Assembly (NCBI GenBank): GCA_934541015.1
Contig: CAKTDC010000002.1
Span: forward strand, 1 to 64,000
DNA from: an uncultured Luteimonas sp.
Lineage (GTDB): Bacteria; Pseudomonadota; Gammaproteobacteria; Xanthomonadales; Xanthomonadaceae
Direction: 5' to 3'
Length of the DNA: 64,000 nucleotides
Shown here in pieces: positions 37,943-46,615 of this stretch (the stretch's first letter is position 1; each line of letters opens with the position of its first letter). The notes beneath the pieces are model-generated. The model ran no database searches, was not told the origin of the DNA, and saw only the letters and a list, made by a program, of their open reading frames with translations. The position numbers and the translations under genes are program-made.

Positions 37943-38664
37943 TCGTCCTGCTGCTGGCGCTCAATCTCGGCGTCGCGCTGTGGTGGTGGCTGCGCGGGGA
38001 GGCGCCGGAGCCGCCGCCGGCGGCCGCCCTCTCCGGGGTACCGCCGCTGGTCCTGCTGGCGGACAGCGGCGCAGGTGATGGCGAAGCCGATGCCGAAGCC
38101 GATGCCGTGGGCGAGGGCGAGGGCGGGGAAGCGCACGCGGACCAGGCGGTGGCGGCGGCCGCCACCGACCCGGTGGATCCCGCGCCCTCGCGCGACGAAA
38201 CTCCGGCGCCGCTGTGCATCGCCCTGGGTCCCTACGCCGACGAGGCCGCGGCGCTGGCTGCGCAGGCGCGGCTGCGACCGCTGGTGACGCGCATGGCCCT
38301 GCGCAGCGCGGCGCGCGCGGCGCGCGGCTGGCGCGTCCACCTGCCCGCCCTCGCCGACCGCGAGGCCGCGCAGGAGATGGCCGGGCGGCTGCGCGCGGCC
38401 GGCTTCTCCGACCTGTACGTGGTGCCCGACGGCCCGGAAGCGCACAGCATCGCGCTCGGCCGCTACGGAGCCGAAGCCGCCGCCCGCAGCCACGCCGAGG
38501 CCCTGCAGGCGGCCGGGTTCGCGGCCCGCGCCGAGGCGCTGGGCGAAGCCGGTGGCGCGCGCTGGATCGACGTGGTCGCGCCGGCGGATGCGGATGCCAA
38601 AGCCCTGCGCGCGGCGGCGGGCGCGGAGCAGGCCAATCGCATCGACTGCGGCAGCGTCGGCTGA
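37924..38664 (+). CDS. SPOR-domain membrane protein
   Basis: 246 residues. One N-terminal membrane helix (VSRFLIVLLLALNLGVALWWWL), an acidic linker rich in Glu/Ala, then two tandem SPOR-like segments (LCIALGPYADEAAALAAQARL, about 95-165; then HSIALGRYGAEAAARSHAEAL, about 170-240). SPOR domains bind septal peptidoglycan. It overlaps coaX and ends the operon before the tRNA. Confidence 0.82.
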   Translation: MVSRFLIVLLLALNLGVALWWWLRGEAPEPPPAAALSGVPPLVLLADSGAGDGEADAEADAVGEGEGGEAHADQAVAAAATDPVDPAPSRDETPAPLCIALGPYADEAAALAAQARLRPLVTRMALRSAARAARGWRVHLPALADREAAQEMAGRLRAAGFSDLYVVPDGPEAHSIALGRYGAEAAARSHAEALQAAGFAARAEALGEAGGARWIDVVAPADADAKALRAAAGAEQANRIDCGSVG

Positions 38665-38730
38665 TCCGGCCCGGCGCGCGGCGGCGACGCGCTAGAATGC
38701 GCGCCTGCCCGCAGGCCTGCGGGTGGCATT

Positions 38731-38806
38731 GCCGGCATAGCTCAGTTGGTAGAGCAACCGCCTTGTAAGCGGTAGGTCGTCTGTTCGAGTCAGACTGCCG
38801 GCACCA
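38731..38806 (+). tRNA. tRNA-Thr (anticodon TGT), CCA encoded
   Basis: 76 nt fold into a full cloverleaf: acceptor GCCGGCA/TGCCGGC, D arm GCTCAGTTGGTAGAGC, anticodon arm ACCGC-CTTGTAA-GCGGT with anticodon TGT, T arm GTCTG-TTCGAGT-CAGAC, discriminator A and an encoded CCA. Sequence closely matches bacterial tRNA-Thr(UGU). It lies 28 nt before the arginase gene. Confidence 0.97.
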
Positions 38807-38834
38807 TTCGCGGTTTTCGCGGGAGGGAGCAGGC

Positions 38835-39758
38835 ATGGTTCGGCAATATCCTCCGGTGTCGATGTTTGGCGTGCCCACCGATGTCGGTGCCGGACGCCGT
38901 GGCGCCTCGATGGGGCCCGAAGCGCTGCGGGTCGCCGGCTTCGGCGAGGCGCTGAGGGCGCGCGGCATCGACGTCATCGATCGCGGCGACCTCGAGGGGC
39001 CGCGCAATCCCTGGCTGCCGCCCGCCGATGGCTACCGCCATCTCGACCAGGTCCGGGCGTGGAACCTGGCGGTGCTTGCCGCATCCACCGCGGAGCTGCG
39101 CGCGGGGCGCCTTCCGATCATGCTCGGCGGCGACCACTGCCTGGCCATCGGTTCGATCGCCGCGGTCGCGGCGCACTGCCGGGAGTCGGGCGACAGGCTG
39201 CGGGTGATCTGGCTCGACGCCCACACCGATTTCAACACCAGCGCGATCACGCCCTCGGGCAACATCCACGGCATGCCGGTGGCCTGCCTGTGCGGGATCG
39301 GCCCGGAGGTGCTGACCGGGATCGGCGGGCACATCCCGGCGATCACGCCCTCGCAGATCCGCCAGATCGGCATCCGCTCGGTCGACCAGGACGAGAAGCG
39401 GCTGGTCAAGGAGCACGGGCTGGACATCTACGACATGCGCTACATCGACGAGGTCGGCATGCGCAGGGTGATGGAGGAGGCGCTGGCCGACGTGGACGAG
39501 CGCACCCACCTGCACATCAGCTTCGACGTGGACGTGCTCGATCCGCGGATCGCGCCCGGCACGGGCACGCGGGTGCCCGGCGGGATCAACTACCGCGAAG
39601 CGCAGCTGATCATGGAGATGGTGGCCGACACCGGGCGGATGCGCTCGCTGGACGTGGTCGAGGTGAATCCGGCGCTGGACAAGCGCAACGCCACGGCGCG
39701 GCTGGCGGTGGACCTGGTGGAGAGCCTGTTCGGCAAGTCCACGCTGATGCGCGACTGA
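38835..39758 (+). CDS. rocF: Arginase
   Basis: 307 residues. Manganese ligands are in GGDHCLAIGS, LDAHTDFNT and SFDVDVLDP; the RocF-type ends VVEVNPALDKRNATARLAVDL and the opening VPTDVGAGRRGASMGPEALR are present. It hydrolyses arginine to ornithine and urea. It begins 28 nt after tRNA-Thr; GGGAGGGAGCAGGC gives a strong ribosome-binding site. Functional partner by metabolism: the CtlX-like hydrolase at 31303. Confidence 0.95.
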   Translation: MVRQYPPVSMFGVPTDVGAGRRGASMGPEALRVAGFGEALRARGIDVIDRGDLEGPRNPWLPPADGYRHLDQVRAWNLAVLAASTAELRAGRLPIMLGGDHCLAIGSIAAVAAHCRESGDRLRVIWLDAHTDFNTSAITPSGNIHGMPVACLCGIGPEVLTGIGGHIPAITPSQIRQIGIRSVDQDEKRLVKEHGLDIYDMRYIDEVGMRRVMEEALADVDERTHLHISFDVDVLDPRIAPGTGTRVPGGINYREAQLIMEMVADTGRMRSLDVVEVNPALDKRNATARLAVDLVESLFGKSTLMRD

Positions 39759-39930
39759 GCGGGCGGGGGATCGTCTACACTGCCTTCACCGCGCTGAACG
39801 GACACTTCCCGACAGCGGGCCGGCACCGGGCTGCGGGGCGGGTTCCACGCCCCGTTCATCGGCGGAGCGCTTAGATGACAACACTCGACGGCAGACCGCT
39901 GCGCGTCGCATTCCCTGGGAGAATTGACTG

Positions 39931-40086
39931 ATGAAAAGCCTGGTCGCACTGATGCTGATCGCCCTGTTCTCGGCTGGCTCGCTGACCGCCTGCAATACGG
40001 TCAAGGGTGCCGCCAAGGACGTCCAGAAGGTCGGCGAAAAGGTCGAGGAAGCCGCCGACAATACCGGCGCCACCGATCCGCGCTGA
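39931..40086 (+). CDS. Entericidin-type small lipoprotein
   Basis: 51 residues; lipoprotein signal peptide with lipobox LTAC near residue 21, followed by NTVKGAAKDVQKVGEKVEEAA, an amphipathic helix typical of entericidin A/B. GGGAGAATTG precedes the ATG. In enterics these are stress-regulated outer-membrane lipoproteins of uncertain role. A terminator follows 22 nt after the stop. Confidence 0.88.
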   Translation: MKSLVALMLIALFSAGSLTACNTVKGAAKDVQKVGEKVEEAADNTGATDPR

Positions 40087-40108
40087 TCCTTCCGCACCGA
40101 GCAAGACG

Positions 40109-40136
40109 AAAAAAGCCGGCATCGCCGGCTTTTTTC
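40109..40136 (+). terminator. Intrinsic terminator after the entericidin gene
   Basis: AAAAAAGCCGGC, loop ATC, GCCGGCTTTTTT: a perfect stem with T-tract. The A-rich left arm would allow action in both directions. Repeat copy 4 begins directly after the T-tract. Confidence 0.95.
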
Positions 40137-40347
40137 TTGTTCTTCTCGCAGGTGCGGGGGAGTCGTCAAAAGCAGAGCTGGGTCGGGGCTTGCGGACAGA
40201 GGGTCGTCCCGGGCCGGGGATTGCTCCCCGGCTCGGTCAGCGCGCTGCGCCGGGCCGGACCGCGGCGCGGGGCTGACCGAGCGGAGAGGGATCTCCGGCC
40301 GGCAGGGCGCGGCGTCCCTCCGATGGCCGAACTGATGATTCTCCCCG
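40137..40347 (+). repeat. Terminator-associated dispersed repeat, copy 4
   Basis: Begins after the T-tract with TGTTCTTCTCGCAGGTGC and ends with CCGGCCGGCAGGGCGCGGCG, then CTCCGATGGCCGAACTG and ATTCTCCCC, the inverted form of the left block of copy 2. The interior shares GAGCTGG, GGGCTTGCGGA, GGGCCGGGGATTGCTCCCCG and GCGCGCTGCGCCGGGCCGGA with copies 1 and 3. No gene from 40137 to 40571; the csbD promoter should lie in 40350-40555. Confidence 0.8.
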
Positions 40348-40571
40348 TACGGAGTGTGGTCGGGTCTTGCGGCGCTCCTGCGCGGGACGTGGAGATGCCG
40401 GGGCGCCTGTCTGCGCCGGGTTTCCTGAAGCGCTCACGCGCTGCTTACGCTTTCTTGGCGCGCCGTTGATGGGCGATCGCCGAGCATGGCCCCATCGATG
40501 AAGGCCACGACATTCCATCGATGCGTCGGATGACGTGTGGCATGCAAATCCCAACCCAAGGAGACATGCGA

Positions 40572-40775
40572 ATGAACAAGGACATCATTGCCGGCAAGTG
40601 GGGCCAGGTGAAGGGCCGCGCCCAGGCCAAGTGGGGCGATCTCACCGACGACGTGTTCGATGTCGCCGCCGGCGACAGCAAGTACCTGGCGGGCAAGCTC
40701 CAGGAACAGTACGGCTGGGAGCGTGATCGCGCCGAACGTGAAGTCAGGGACTTCGAGCGCACGCTCGACAGCTGA
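40572..40775 (+). CDS. CsbD-family stress protein
   Basis: 67 residues with the CsbD pattern [22 protein letters not shown] and [25 protein letters not shown] at 40558-40563 fixes the start at 40572. CsbD-like proteins are small, soluble and induced by general stress or phosphate limitation; molecular role unknown. A terminator follows. Confidence 0.92.
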   Translation: MNKDIIAGKWGQVKGRAQAKWGDLTDDVFDVAAGDSKYLAGKLQEQYGWERDRAEREVRDFERTLDS

Positions 40776-40822
40776 TCGTCGCACCATCGGCAGCCGGAAC
40801 AGGAATGTCCCGGCGGATGAAG

Positions 40823-40854
40823 ACAGGGCCGGCAATCGCCGGCCCTGTGTTTTT
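40823..40854 (+). terminator. Intrinsic terminator after csbD
   Basis: Stem ACAGGGCCGGC/GCCGGCCCTGT with loop AATC, then GTTTTT. It also lies 20 nt beyond the end of the convergent 40874-41677 gene, though no T-tract is present on that side. Confidence 0.9.
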
Positions 40855-40873
40855 GCGCCGCGCCTGCGGCACC

Positions 40874-41677
40874 CTACCAGCCGCGATGCGGCGGGTCGGG
40901 CACGAAGCCGCCGGGGAACGCCTGCGGCCCGCGATGCTGCGACCAGTCGGGGCGGTCGCGCGGGACGATGCCGCGCGCGGCCAACGCCCGCGGCGAGTCG
41001 TAGCGCAGCTGGGTCACCTGCTCCGGCCGCGTGCTGGCGCGCACGAACGAAGTCTGGCTCACCGGCGACCATTCCTGCCGGCCGTGGCCGGTGCCGATGC
41101 GCTGCCGGGCCATGCTGCGGTCGTGGAGGCCGCCGGCCGCGGATTCAGCGGCCGGCGCCGGCTGGTCGCGCGCGCCGCGTTCCGCGCCCGGGCTGCGCGC
41201 GATCGGCGGCGAGGGCAGGGGACGGGCCTGCCGGCGTTCGCGGAACACGGCCACGCCGATGGTGCCGACGTTGTCCGGGCGCCCGGTGCGCGCGGCATAG
41301 CTGTCGGGCAGCGAGGTGAACACGAACTGCGCGACATCGCGGTACGACTTGCGCCAGCCGTTGATCTCGGTGCTCTGCCAGGGCGCCAGCACATAGCCCA
41401 CCTGCGAGGGGTGCGCGGTTTCGCCGCTGACCGCGTTCACGCCGTCGACCGACAGCACCACCAGCACGCGTTCGCCGCTGGTGTTGGTCAGGCGCACGGC
41501 GTAGCGGTGGCCCGGCTGGCCCGCGATCCAGGTATCGCCGCGATGGGTGTGGCCGGGCAGCCACTGGCCGTTTTCGCGATCGACCACGTCGAGGCGGACC
41601 AGGGGTTGCGCCGCGGCGGCGCCGGCGGCCCCCAGGGCGGCCAGGGCGGACAGCGACAGGAGCAGCTTGCGGATCAT
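40874..41677 (-). CDS. Secreted protein, possible beta-sandwich, unknown
   Basis: 267 residues from ATG 41677 (CGGAGATCC upstream), signal peptide ending AAAAQ near residue 23. The first half (VRLDVVDRENGQWLPGH, GHRYAVRLTNTSGERVLVV, GYVLAPWQSTEINGWRKS, VGTIGVAVFRE) forms a conserved-looking beta domain; the second half is basic and low-complexity. I recognise the first half as a common hypothetical family but cannot name it or give a function. Divergent from trpS. Confidence 0.75.
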   Translation of the reverse strand: MIRKLLLSLSALAALGAAGAAAAQPLVRLDVVDRENGQWLPGHTHRGDTWIAGQPGHRYAVRLTNTSGERVLVVLSVDGVNAVSGETAHPSQVGYVLAPWQSTEINGWRKSYRDVAQFVFTSLPDSYAARTGRPDNVGTIGVAVFRERRQARPLPSPPIARSPGAERGARDQPAPAAESAAGGLHDRSMARQRIGTGHGRQEWSPVSQTSFVRASTRPEQVTQLRYDSPRALAARGIVPRDRPDWSQHRGPQAFPGGFVPDPPHRGW

Positions 41678-41800
41678 GGGCGGATCTCCGTTTGGGTCGC
41701 TGGATGGAACGCTCCACCGCGCCGGACGGGGTTGGCGCGGGGCGCCCGGAATCGTGCAGCGGTTAAACTGGCGTTTGGTTTCCCGCTTCCCGCATCCCCC

Positions 41801-43135
41801 ATGTCGCAGCGCCCCGTCCGCATCCTGACCGGCATCACGACCTCCGGTACGCCGCACTTGGGCAATTACGTCGGCGCCGTGCGCCCGGCGGTCGCCGCCA
41901 GCCGCGCGGCCAACGCCGAAAGCTTCTATTTCCTGGCCGACCTGCACAGCCTGATCAAGGCCCAGGACCCGGCGCGCACCCAGCGCTCGACGCTGGAGAT
42001 CGCGGCGACCTGGCTGGCCGCGGGCCTCGATCCGGCCAGGGTCTGGTTCTACCGCCAGAGCGACATCCCCGAGATCACCGAGCTGACCTGGATGCTGACC
42101 TGCGTGGCCGGCAAGGGCATCCTCAACCGCGCCCACGCCTACAAGGCGGCGGTCGACAGGAACCGCGCCGACGGCGAGGACGACGATGCCGGCGTCACCG
42201 CGGGCCTGTTCATGTACCCGGTGCTGATGGCCGCCGACATCCTGATCTTCAACGCCGACCGGGTGCCTGTGGGCCGCGACCAGGTGCAGCACATCGAGAT
42301 GGCGCGGGACTTCGGCCAGCGCTTCAACCACGCCTACGGGCGCGAGTGGTTCGTGCTGCCCGAAGCGGTGGTCGACGACGAGGTGGCGACGCTGCCCGGC
42401 CTCGACGGCCGCAAGATGAGCAAGAGCTACGGCAACACCATCCCGCTGTTCGCGCCGCCGTCGGAACTGAGGAAGCTGGTCTTCTCGATCGTCACCGACT
42501 CGCGCGCGCCCGGCGAGGCGAAGGACACTGACGGTTCCGCGCTGTTCCAGCTCTACCAGGCTTTCGCCAGCCGCGAGGAGACCGCCGCGTTCGCGCACGC
42601 CTATGCCGACGGCATCGGCTGGGGCGAGGCCAAGCAGCGGCTGCTCGACCTGGTCGAGCGCGAGGTGGCGCCGCTGCGCGAGAAGTACGAGGCGCTGGTC
42701 GCGCGTCCTGCCGACATCGAGGACACCCTGCGCGACGGCGCGAAGCGCCTGCGAGAGCGCTACGCGACGCCGCTGCTGGCGCAGCTGCGCGAGGCGGTGG
42801 GCCTGCGCGACCTGTCGCAGGTGCGGCTGGGCGCGGTGGAAGTCGATGAGGTTGCGGAGAAGCCGCCGCTGGCGACGTTCAAACAGTACCGCGAGGCCGA
42901 CGGGCAGTTCTATTTCAAGCTGGTCGAGGGCGAGCGCGTGCTGCTGCAGAGCCATGCCTTCGACGCGCCGCGCGATGCCGGGCAGGTGATCGCCGCGCTG
43001 CGCCGCGGCAGCCTGGCGCTCGCGGAGGCGCCGGCCGGGTTCGGCGAGGGCGTGGTCGAAGCCGACGTGCGCGCCGCGCTCGCGGCGCTGGCGGCCGCGG
43101 ACGCGGAGAAGGCCGCGGCGAAGGAGCAGTCATGA
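41801..43135 (+). CDS. trpS: Tryptophanyl-tRNA synthetase
   Basis: 444 residues, longer than the about 330 of E. coli TrpRS owing to an extra C-terminal region of about 100 residues (KPPLATFKQYREADGQFYFK to the end), a form seen in several gammaproteobacteria. Class I signatures: TPHLGNYVGA (HIGH-like, residues 17-26) and KMSKSYGN (near 205). GRDQVQHIEMARD binds ATP and tryptophan. It charges tRNA-Trp. The next gene overlaps its stop. Confidence 0.96.
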   Translation: MSQRPVRILTGITTSGTPHLGNYVGAVRPAVAASRAANAESFYFLADLHSLIKAQDPARTQRSTLEIAATWLAAGLDPARVWFYRQSDIPEITELTWMLTCVAGKGILNRAHAYKAAVDRNRADGEDDDAGVTAGLFMYPVLMAADILIFNADRVPVGRDQVQHIEMARDFGQRFNHAYGREWFVLPEAVVDDEVATLPGLDGRKMSKSYGNTIPLFAPPSELRKLVFSIVTDSRAPGEAKDTDGSALFQLYQAFASREETAAFAHAYADGIGWGEAKQRLLDLVEREVAPLREKYEALVARPADIEDTLRDGAKRLRERYATPLLAQLREAVGLRDLSQVRLGAVEVDEVAEKPPLATFKQYREADGQFYFKLVEGERVLLQSHAFDAPRDAGQVIAALRRGSLALAEAPAGFGEGVVEADVRAALAALAAADAEKAAAKEQS

Positions 43136-43443
43136 ACCCGCTGGTCGAGCTCAACCTGACCCTGATCCTGTTCCTGCCCTGGTTCGCGATCCTGGGCGGC
43201 CTGTACCTGGCGTTCCCGCGCCGGCCGCGCGGCGCGGCGCGCGTGCTCTACGACCTGGCGACGCTGGCGCTGTCGGTCGGCGCTTTCCTGTGGAGCGTGT
43301 ACTGGTCGATGGGCAACGCCGACAGCCAGTACGGCAAGCTGTGGCCGCAGATCCTGGCCACGGCGCTGGGCTACGGTGTGTTCCTGGCGGTGCTGGGCGC
43401 GGCGTTCGGCCTGCGCTTTGTCGTGTTCAGGCAGCGGCGGTGA
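43132..43443 (+). CDS. Small membrane protein, unknown
   Basis: 103 residues with three hydrophobic segments (about 8-27, 38-55, 75-96) separated by basic loops. The ATG overlaps the trpS stop (ATGA), so it is co-translated with trpS. No family recognised; similar proteins sit after trpS in related genomes as far as I recall. Confidence 0.75.
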   Translation: MNPLVELNLTLILFLPWFAILGGLYLAFPRRPRGAARVLYDLATLALSVGAFLWSVYWSMGNADSQYGKLWPQILATALGYGVFLAVLGAAFGLRFVVFRQRR

Positions 43444-43459
43444 GAGCCGGAGCCAGCGC

Positions 43460-44401
43460 ATGACCGCCCCCGGCGCCATCACCACCATCGATACCGGCTA
43501 CATCCGTCCGGGCCTGTGCGCGGCCTATCTGGTGCACGGCAGCGGCGGACGCGCGGCGCTGGTCGACTGCGGCACCGCGACCTGCGTGCAGCGCGTGCTC
43601 GCGGCCATCGAGGCGGCGGGTGTCGCCCGCGACCAGGTCGACTGGCTCATGGTCACCCACGTCCACCTCGACCACGCCGGCGGGGCCGGCCCGCTGATGC
43701 GCGCGCTGCCCAACGCGCGCCTCGTGGTGCATCCGCGCGGCGCGCGGCACATGGTCGACCCGTCGCGGCTGATCGCCGGCGCGACGCAGGTCTACGGCGA
43801 GGCCATGTTCGCCCGCGACCACGCCGGCATGCTGCCGGTGGAGGCGGCGCGCGTGGTGGTCGCCGACGACGGCCACGTGGTCGAGCTCGCCGGCCGCCCG
43901 CTGCTGTGCGCCGATACCCCCGGGCACGCGCTGCACCACTACAGCGTGTGGGATGCCGACACCCGCAGCTGGATCGCCGGCGACGCCTTCGGCCTGTCCT
44001 ACCGGGAGTTGGACGGTGAACGCGGCGCGTTCGCGGTGCCGACCACCTCGCCGGTGCAGTTCGATCCGGAGCAGATGAAGGCGTCGATCCGGCGGCTGGT
44101 CGCGAACGCGCCGGCGTCGATCCGCATCGCCCACTACGGCATCGTCAGCGAGTGCGCGCGCATCGCCGACGACCTGGTGGAGCAGGTGGACGCGATGGCC
44201 GCGATCGCGCGCGCGGCCGGCGACGGCGCCGGGCGTCACGCGCGCATCGTCGACGGGCTCACCGCGCTGTGCATCGGGCGCGCCCGGGCGCACGGCGTTG
44301 CCGATGCGGCCGCGCGCGTGGCCGGGGTGCTGGGCGGCGATATCGAGATCAACGCGCAGGGGCTGGGCGCCTGGCTGGACCGGCTGGCGAAGGCGCGCTG
44401 A
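43460..44401 (+). CDS. Metallo-beta-lactamase-fold hydrolase
   Basis: 313 residues from ATG 43460. Zinc motif THVHLDHAGG (HxHxDH, near residue 68), further ligands in DTPGHALHHYS and an Asp in IAGDAFGLSY; HYGIVSE supplies the last His. The long C-terminal helical part (about 210-313) is of the type in many SoxH-like or lactonase-like enzymes. Substrate unknown. It starts 16 nt after the small membrane protein gene. Confidence 0.88.
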   Translation: MTAPGAITTIDTGYIRPGLCAAYLVHGSGGRAALVDCGTATCVQRVLAAIEAAGVARDQVDWLMVTHVHLDHAGGAGPLMRALPNARLVVHPRGARHMVDPSRLIAGATQVYGEAMFARDHAGMLPVEAARVVVADDGHVVELAGRPLLCADTPGHALHHYSVWDADTRSWIAGDAFGLSYRELDGERGAFAVPTTSPVQFDPEQMKASIRRLVANAPASIRIAHYGIVSECARIADDLVEQVDAMAAIARAAGDGAGRHARIVDGLTALCIGRARAHGVADAAARVAGVLGGDIEINAQGLGAWLDRLAKAR

Positions 44402-44616
44402 GCGTCCGCCGGGGGACGGTGCGGGCGATCGCGCGAGCGCCTGCTGCGCCGCCTCGACGGTCCCGCGCGGCAGGGGGTGCTTCCGGAATCCTGTCCCGTC
44501 GACGGGGACCGGGGCGCGGCCTCTCCGGGCCGCGCGACGCGACTGCTCCCCGTCCGGCGGCCGCAGCCGGTCCCGGGTTTTCGCGCGATGATGCGGCGGC
44601 AAGCCCGCGCCATGCG

Positions 44617-45003
44617 CTACTCCCAGGCGTTGGCCTCGGCGCGCGGAGCGCGCCCGTTCATCGGCACCACGCAGAAGCGGTGCCCGGTCGGTGCTTCCAT
44701 GACCCACCAGCGATCGCGGACCTGCCGCACGCGTGTCGCGCCCAGCGCCTCGAGCCGGCGCACCTCGGCCTCGATGTCGTCGGTCTCGATGTCCAGGTGG
44801 ACGCGCGAGGGATGGTCCACCTTCTGCACCTCGATGTGCAGGCCGCCCGGCCCCGGTTCGAACCTGTCATAGATGCCCAGGCCGCCGTCGTCGGGGTGGG
44901 TGACCTCCAGGCCCAGGGCGGCGCTCCAGAACGCGGATGCGGCCGGCAGGTCGTCGACCTGGCTGTCGATGATGAAGCCGGCAAGGCGGCTGCGGTGGGC
45001 CAT
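44617..45003 (-). CDS. VOC-family (glyoxalase-like) protein
   Basis: 128 residues, one VOC beta-alpha-beta-beta-beta pair: AGFIIDSQVDDLPAASAFWSAALGLEV in the first half and VHLDIETDDIEAEVRRLEALGATRV in the second, with metal-site-like GGLHIEVQ and HRFCVVP. Small dioxygenase, isomerase or resistance roles occur in the family; none can be chosen. It lies 20 nt after the E2 gene on the same strand and may be the last gene of that operon. Confidence 0.88.
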   Translation of the reverse strand: MAHRSRLAGFIIDSQVDDLPAASAFWSAALGLEVTHPDDGGLGIYDRFEPGPGGLHIEVQKVDHPSRVHLDIETDDIEAEVRRLEALGATRVRQVRDRWWVMEAPTGHRFCVVPMNGRAPRAEANAWE

Positions 45004-45023
45004 GGCGGACTCCCGGGGGCGGA

Positions 45024-46529
45024 CTACTCCGGCAGGGCGAGGTCGTCGAGCAGCGCCTTGAGGAAGCGCGCGGCCTCGCCGCCGGTGCAGGCGCGGTGGT
45101 CGAAGGTGAGCGAGAGCGGGATGACGCGGCGCGATTCGAAGCCGCCGGCCACCGGCACGCTCTGCTGGCGGCCGCGGCCCGCGGCGACGATCGCCACGCA
45201 CGGCGGCACCACCACCGGGGTGGCGTAGCGGCCGGCGAACATGCCGAAGTTCGACAGCGAGATCGTGTAGCCGGTGAGCTCGGAGGCGGGGATGCTGCGG
45301 TCCCCGACCTGGGCGCGCAGCCGCTCGACGCCCTTGCGGATGCCCTGTGCGTCGAGCAGGTCGGCATTGCGCAGCGCGGGAACGAACAGACCGTCGGGCG
45401 TGTCCACCGCGATGCCGATGTCGACCTGGGGATGCAGGGTGCGCACCAGGCTGTCTCCGTCGAACCATGCGTTGAGCGCGGGCGACGCCTGGGCGGCGAT
45501 GCAGATCGCGCGCACCAGGCGCGCGGTCATGTCGGTGCCGGGGGGCCAGGCCTGGATGTCGGCGTCGTCGACCAGGGTGGTCGGCACGACCTTGCTGTGC
45601 GCGTCGGCCATGACCCGCGCCATGTTGCGGCGGACGCCCTTGAGCTGCTCGGGCTGGCCGCTGGCGGCGGCGCCCGGTGGCTGCGTGCGCAGGGGTTTGC
45701 CGGAGGCGGAGAGCGGGGTGCGCTGGTCGGGGGCGCGGGCGGCGAAAGCCGGACCCCCACCTGCTCGCGCTGCGCGCCCGCTGTCCTCCCCCGCAGGCGG
45801 AGGAGGAAATACCTGCCCGCCGTGCGCTCCCTCCGAACGCCCGGCGTGCTGCGCCGGGCCGGACAGGTCGGGGTGGGGGGCCGTGCCGGCGGCAGAACCA
45901 TCCCCCGCCGCCTGCTTCACATCCGCCATCGTCACCACGCCGTCGGCGCCGCTGCCGCGCACGCGGGACAGGTCGACCCGGAGCTTGCGCGCCAGCGCGC
46001 GCACCGCCGGCATCGCGCGCACGCCGCCGATCGAGACCGCGGCTTCGGCGTGCACGGCGTCGGAGGCCTGCATCGCGCCGACGACGGTGCCGCTGTCGGC
46101 GCGCTCGTCCCGCGGCTGCGATCCGTGCCCGGGCGACGGGGCAGCACCCTGTCCGATCGCACCGCTACCGGAGGAGGCGGGCCCGCGATCGTCCGCCGCC
46201 GGTGTGCCGGCGCCCCCGGCCGCGGGCGGGGGCGCGCCGTGGTGGTGGCCGGTGTCCTGGCCCTGCGCGCGCTGCGGCAGCGAGGGGTCGATCTCGAATT
46301 CGGCCAGCATCGCGCCGGTGACGATCACCTCGCCGGCCGCGCCGGCAAGCCTGAGCACCTTGCCCGAGACCGGGGACGGCACGTCGACCACCGCCTTGGC
46401 CGTTTCCATCGACACCAGGTTGTCGTCGAGGCGGACAGTATCGCCCACCTGCACGTACCACTCGACGATGGTGGCGTCGGGCAGGCCTTCGCCAAGGTCG
46501 GGGAGGAGGAAGGTACTGGTTGCCGTCAT
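45024..46529 (-). CDS. 2-oxoacid dehydrogenase E2 (lipoyl acyltransferase)
   Basis: 501 residues. N-terminal lipoyl domain with SMETAKAVVDVPSPVSGKV (lipoylated Lys near 45), a long Gly/Pro/Ala linker, the subunit-binding domain (AMPAVRALARKLRVDLSRVRG, near 180), a second linker of about 90 residues that carries repeat-derived sequence, then the catalytic domain (MTARLVRAICIAAQ, ISLSNFGMFAGRYATPVVVPP). The active-site motif reads FDHRACTGGEA: the catalytic His is present but the usual Asp of HxxxDG is Thr. It probably serves branched-chain 2-oxoacids or pyruvate. Confidence 0.9.
   Translation of the reverse strand: MTATSTFLLPDLGEGLPDATIVEWYVQVGDTVRLDDNLVSMETAKAVVDVPSPVSGKVLRLAGAAGEVIVTGAMLAEFEIDPSLPQRAQGQDTGHHHGAPPPAAGGAGTPAADDRGPASSGSGAIGQGAAPSPGHGSQPRDERADSGTVVGAMQASDAVHAEAAVSIGGVRAMPAVRALARKLRVDLSRVRGSGADGVVTMADVKQAAGDGSAAGTAPHPDLSGPAQHAGRSEGAHGGQVFPPPPAGEDSGRAARAGGGPAFAARAPDQRTPLSASGKPLRTQPPGAAASGQPEQLKGVRRNMARVMADAHSKVVPTTLVDDADIQAWPPGTDMTARLVRAICIAAQASPALNAWFDGDSLVRTLHPQVDIGIAVDTPDGLFVPALRNADLLDAQGIRKGVERLRAQVGDRSIPASELTGYTISLSNFGMFAGRYATPVVVPPCVAIVAAGRGRQQSVPVAGGFESRRVIPLSLTFDHRACTGGEAARFLKALLDDLALPE
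45730..45905. repeat. Repeat-derived sequence inside the E2 linker
   Basis: Within the E2 coding region, this stretch contains CCTCCCCCGCAGGCGGAGGA and CGCCCGGCGTGCTGCGCCGG with GCCGGAC, matching the intergenic units upstream of mreB (7590-7904) and the palindrome of copies 1-4. It is read through in frame, giving PHPDLSGPAQHAGRSEGAHGG and VFPPPPAGE. Confidence 0.7.
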
Positions 46530-46615
46530 CGTCTGTTCCGGATCCTGGGGGTGGTGCCGCCGGCCGGGGCGGCGGCTGGAAATCACGGCCCGGCGGACGC
46601 GGGGGCGGCGCCGCT

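Noticed and set aside
44402..44616. Possible gene between the metallo-beta-lactamase-fold and VOC genes
   Set aside because: About 215 bases of GC-rich sequence with no start, signal or domain; short palindromes only.
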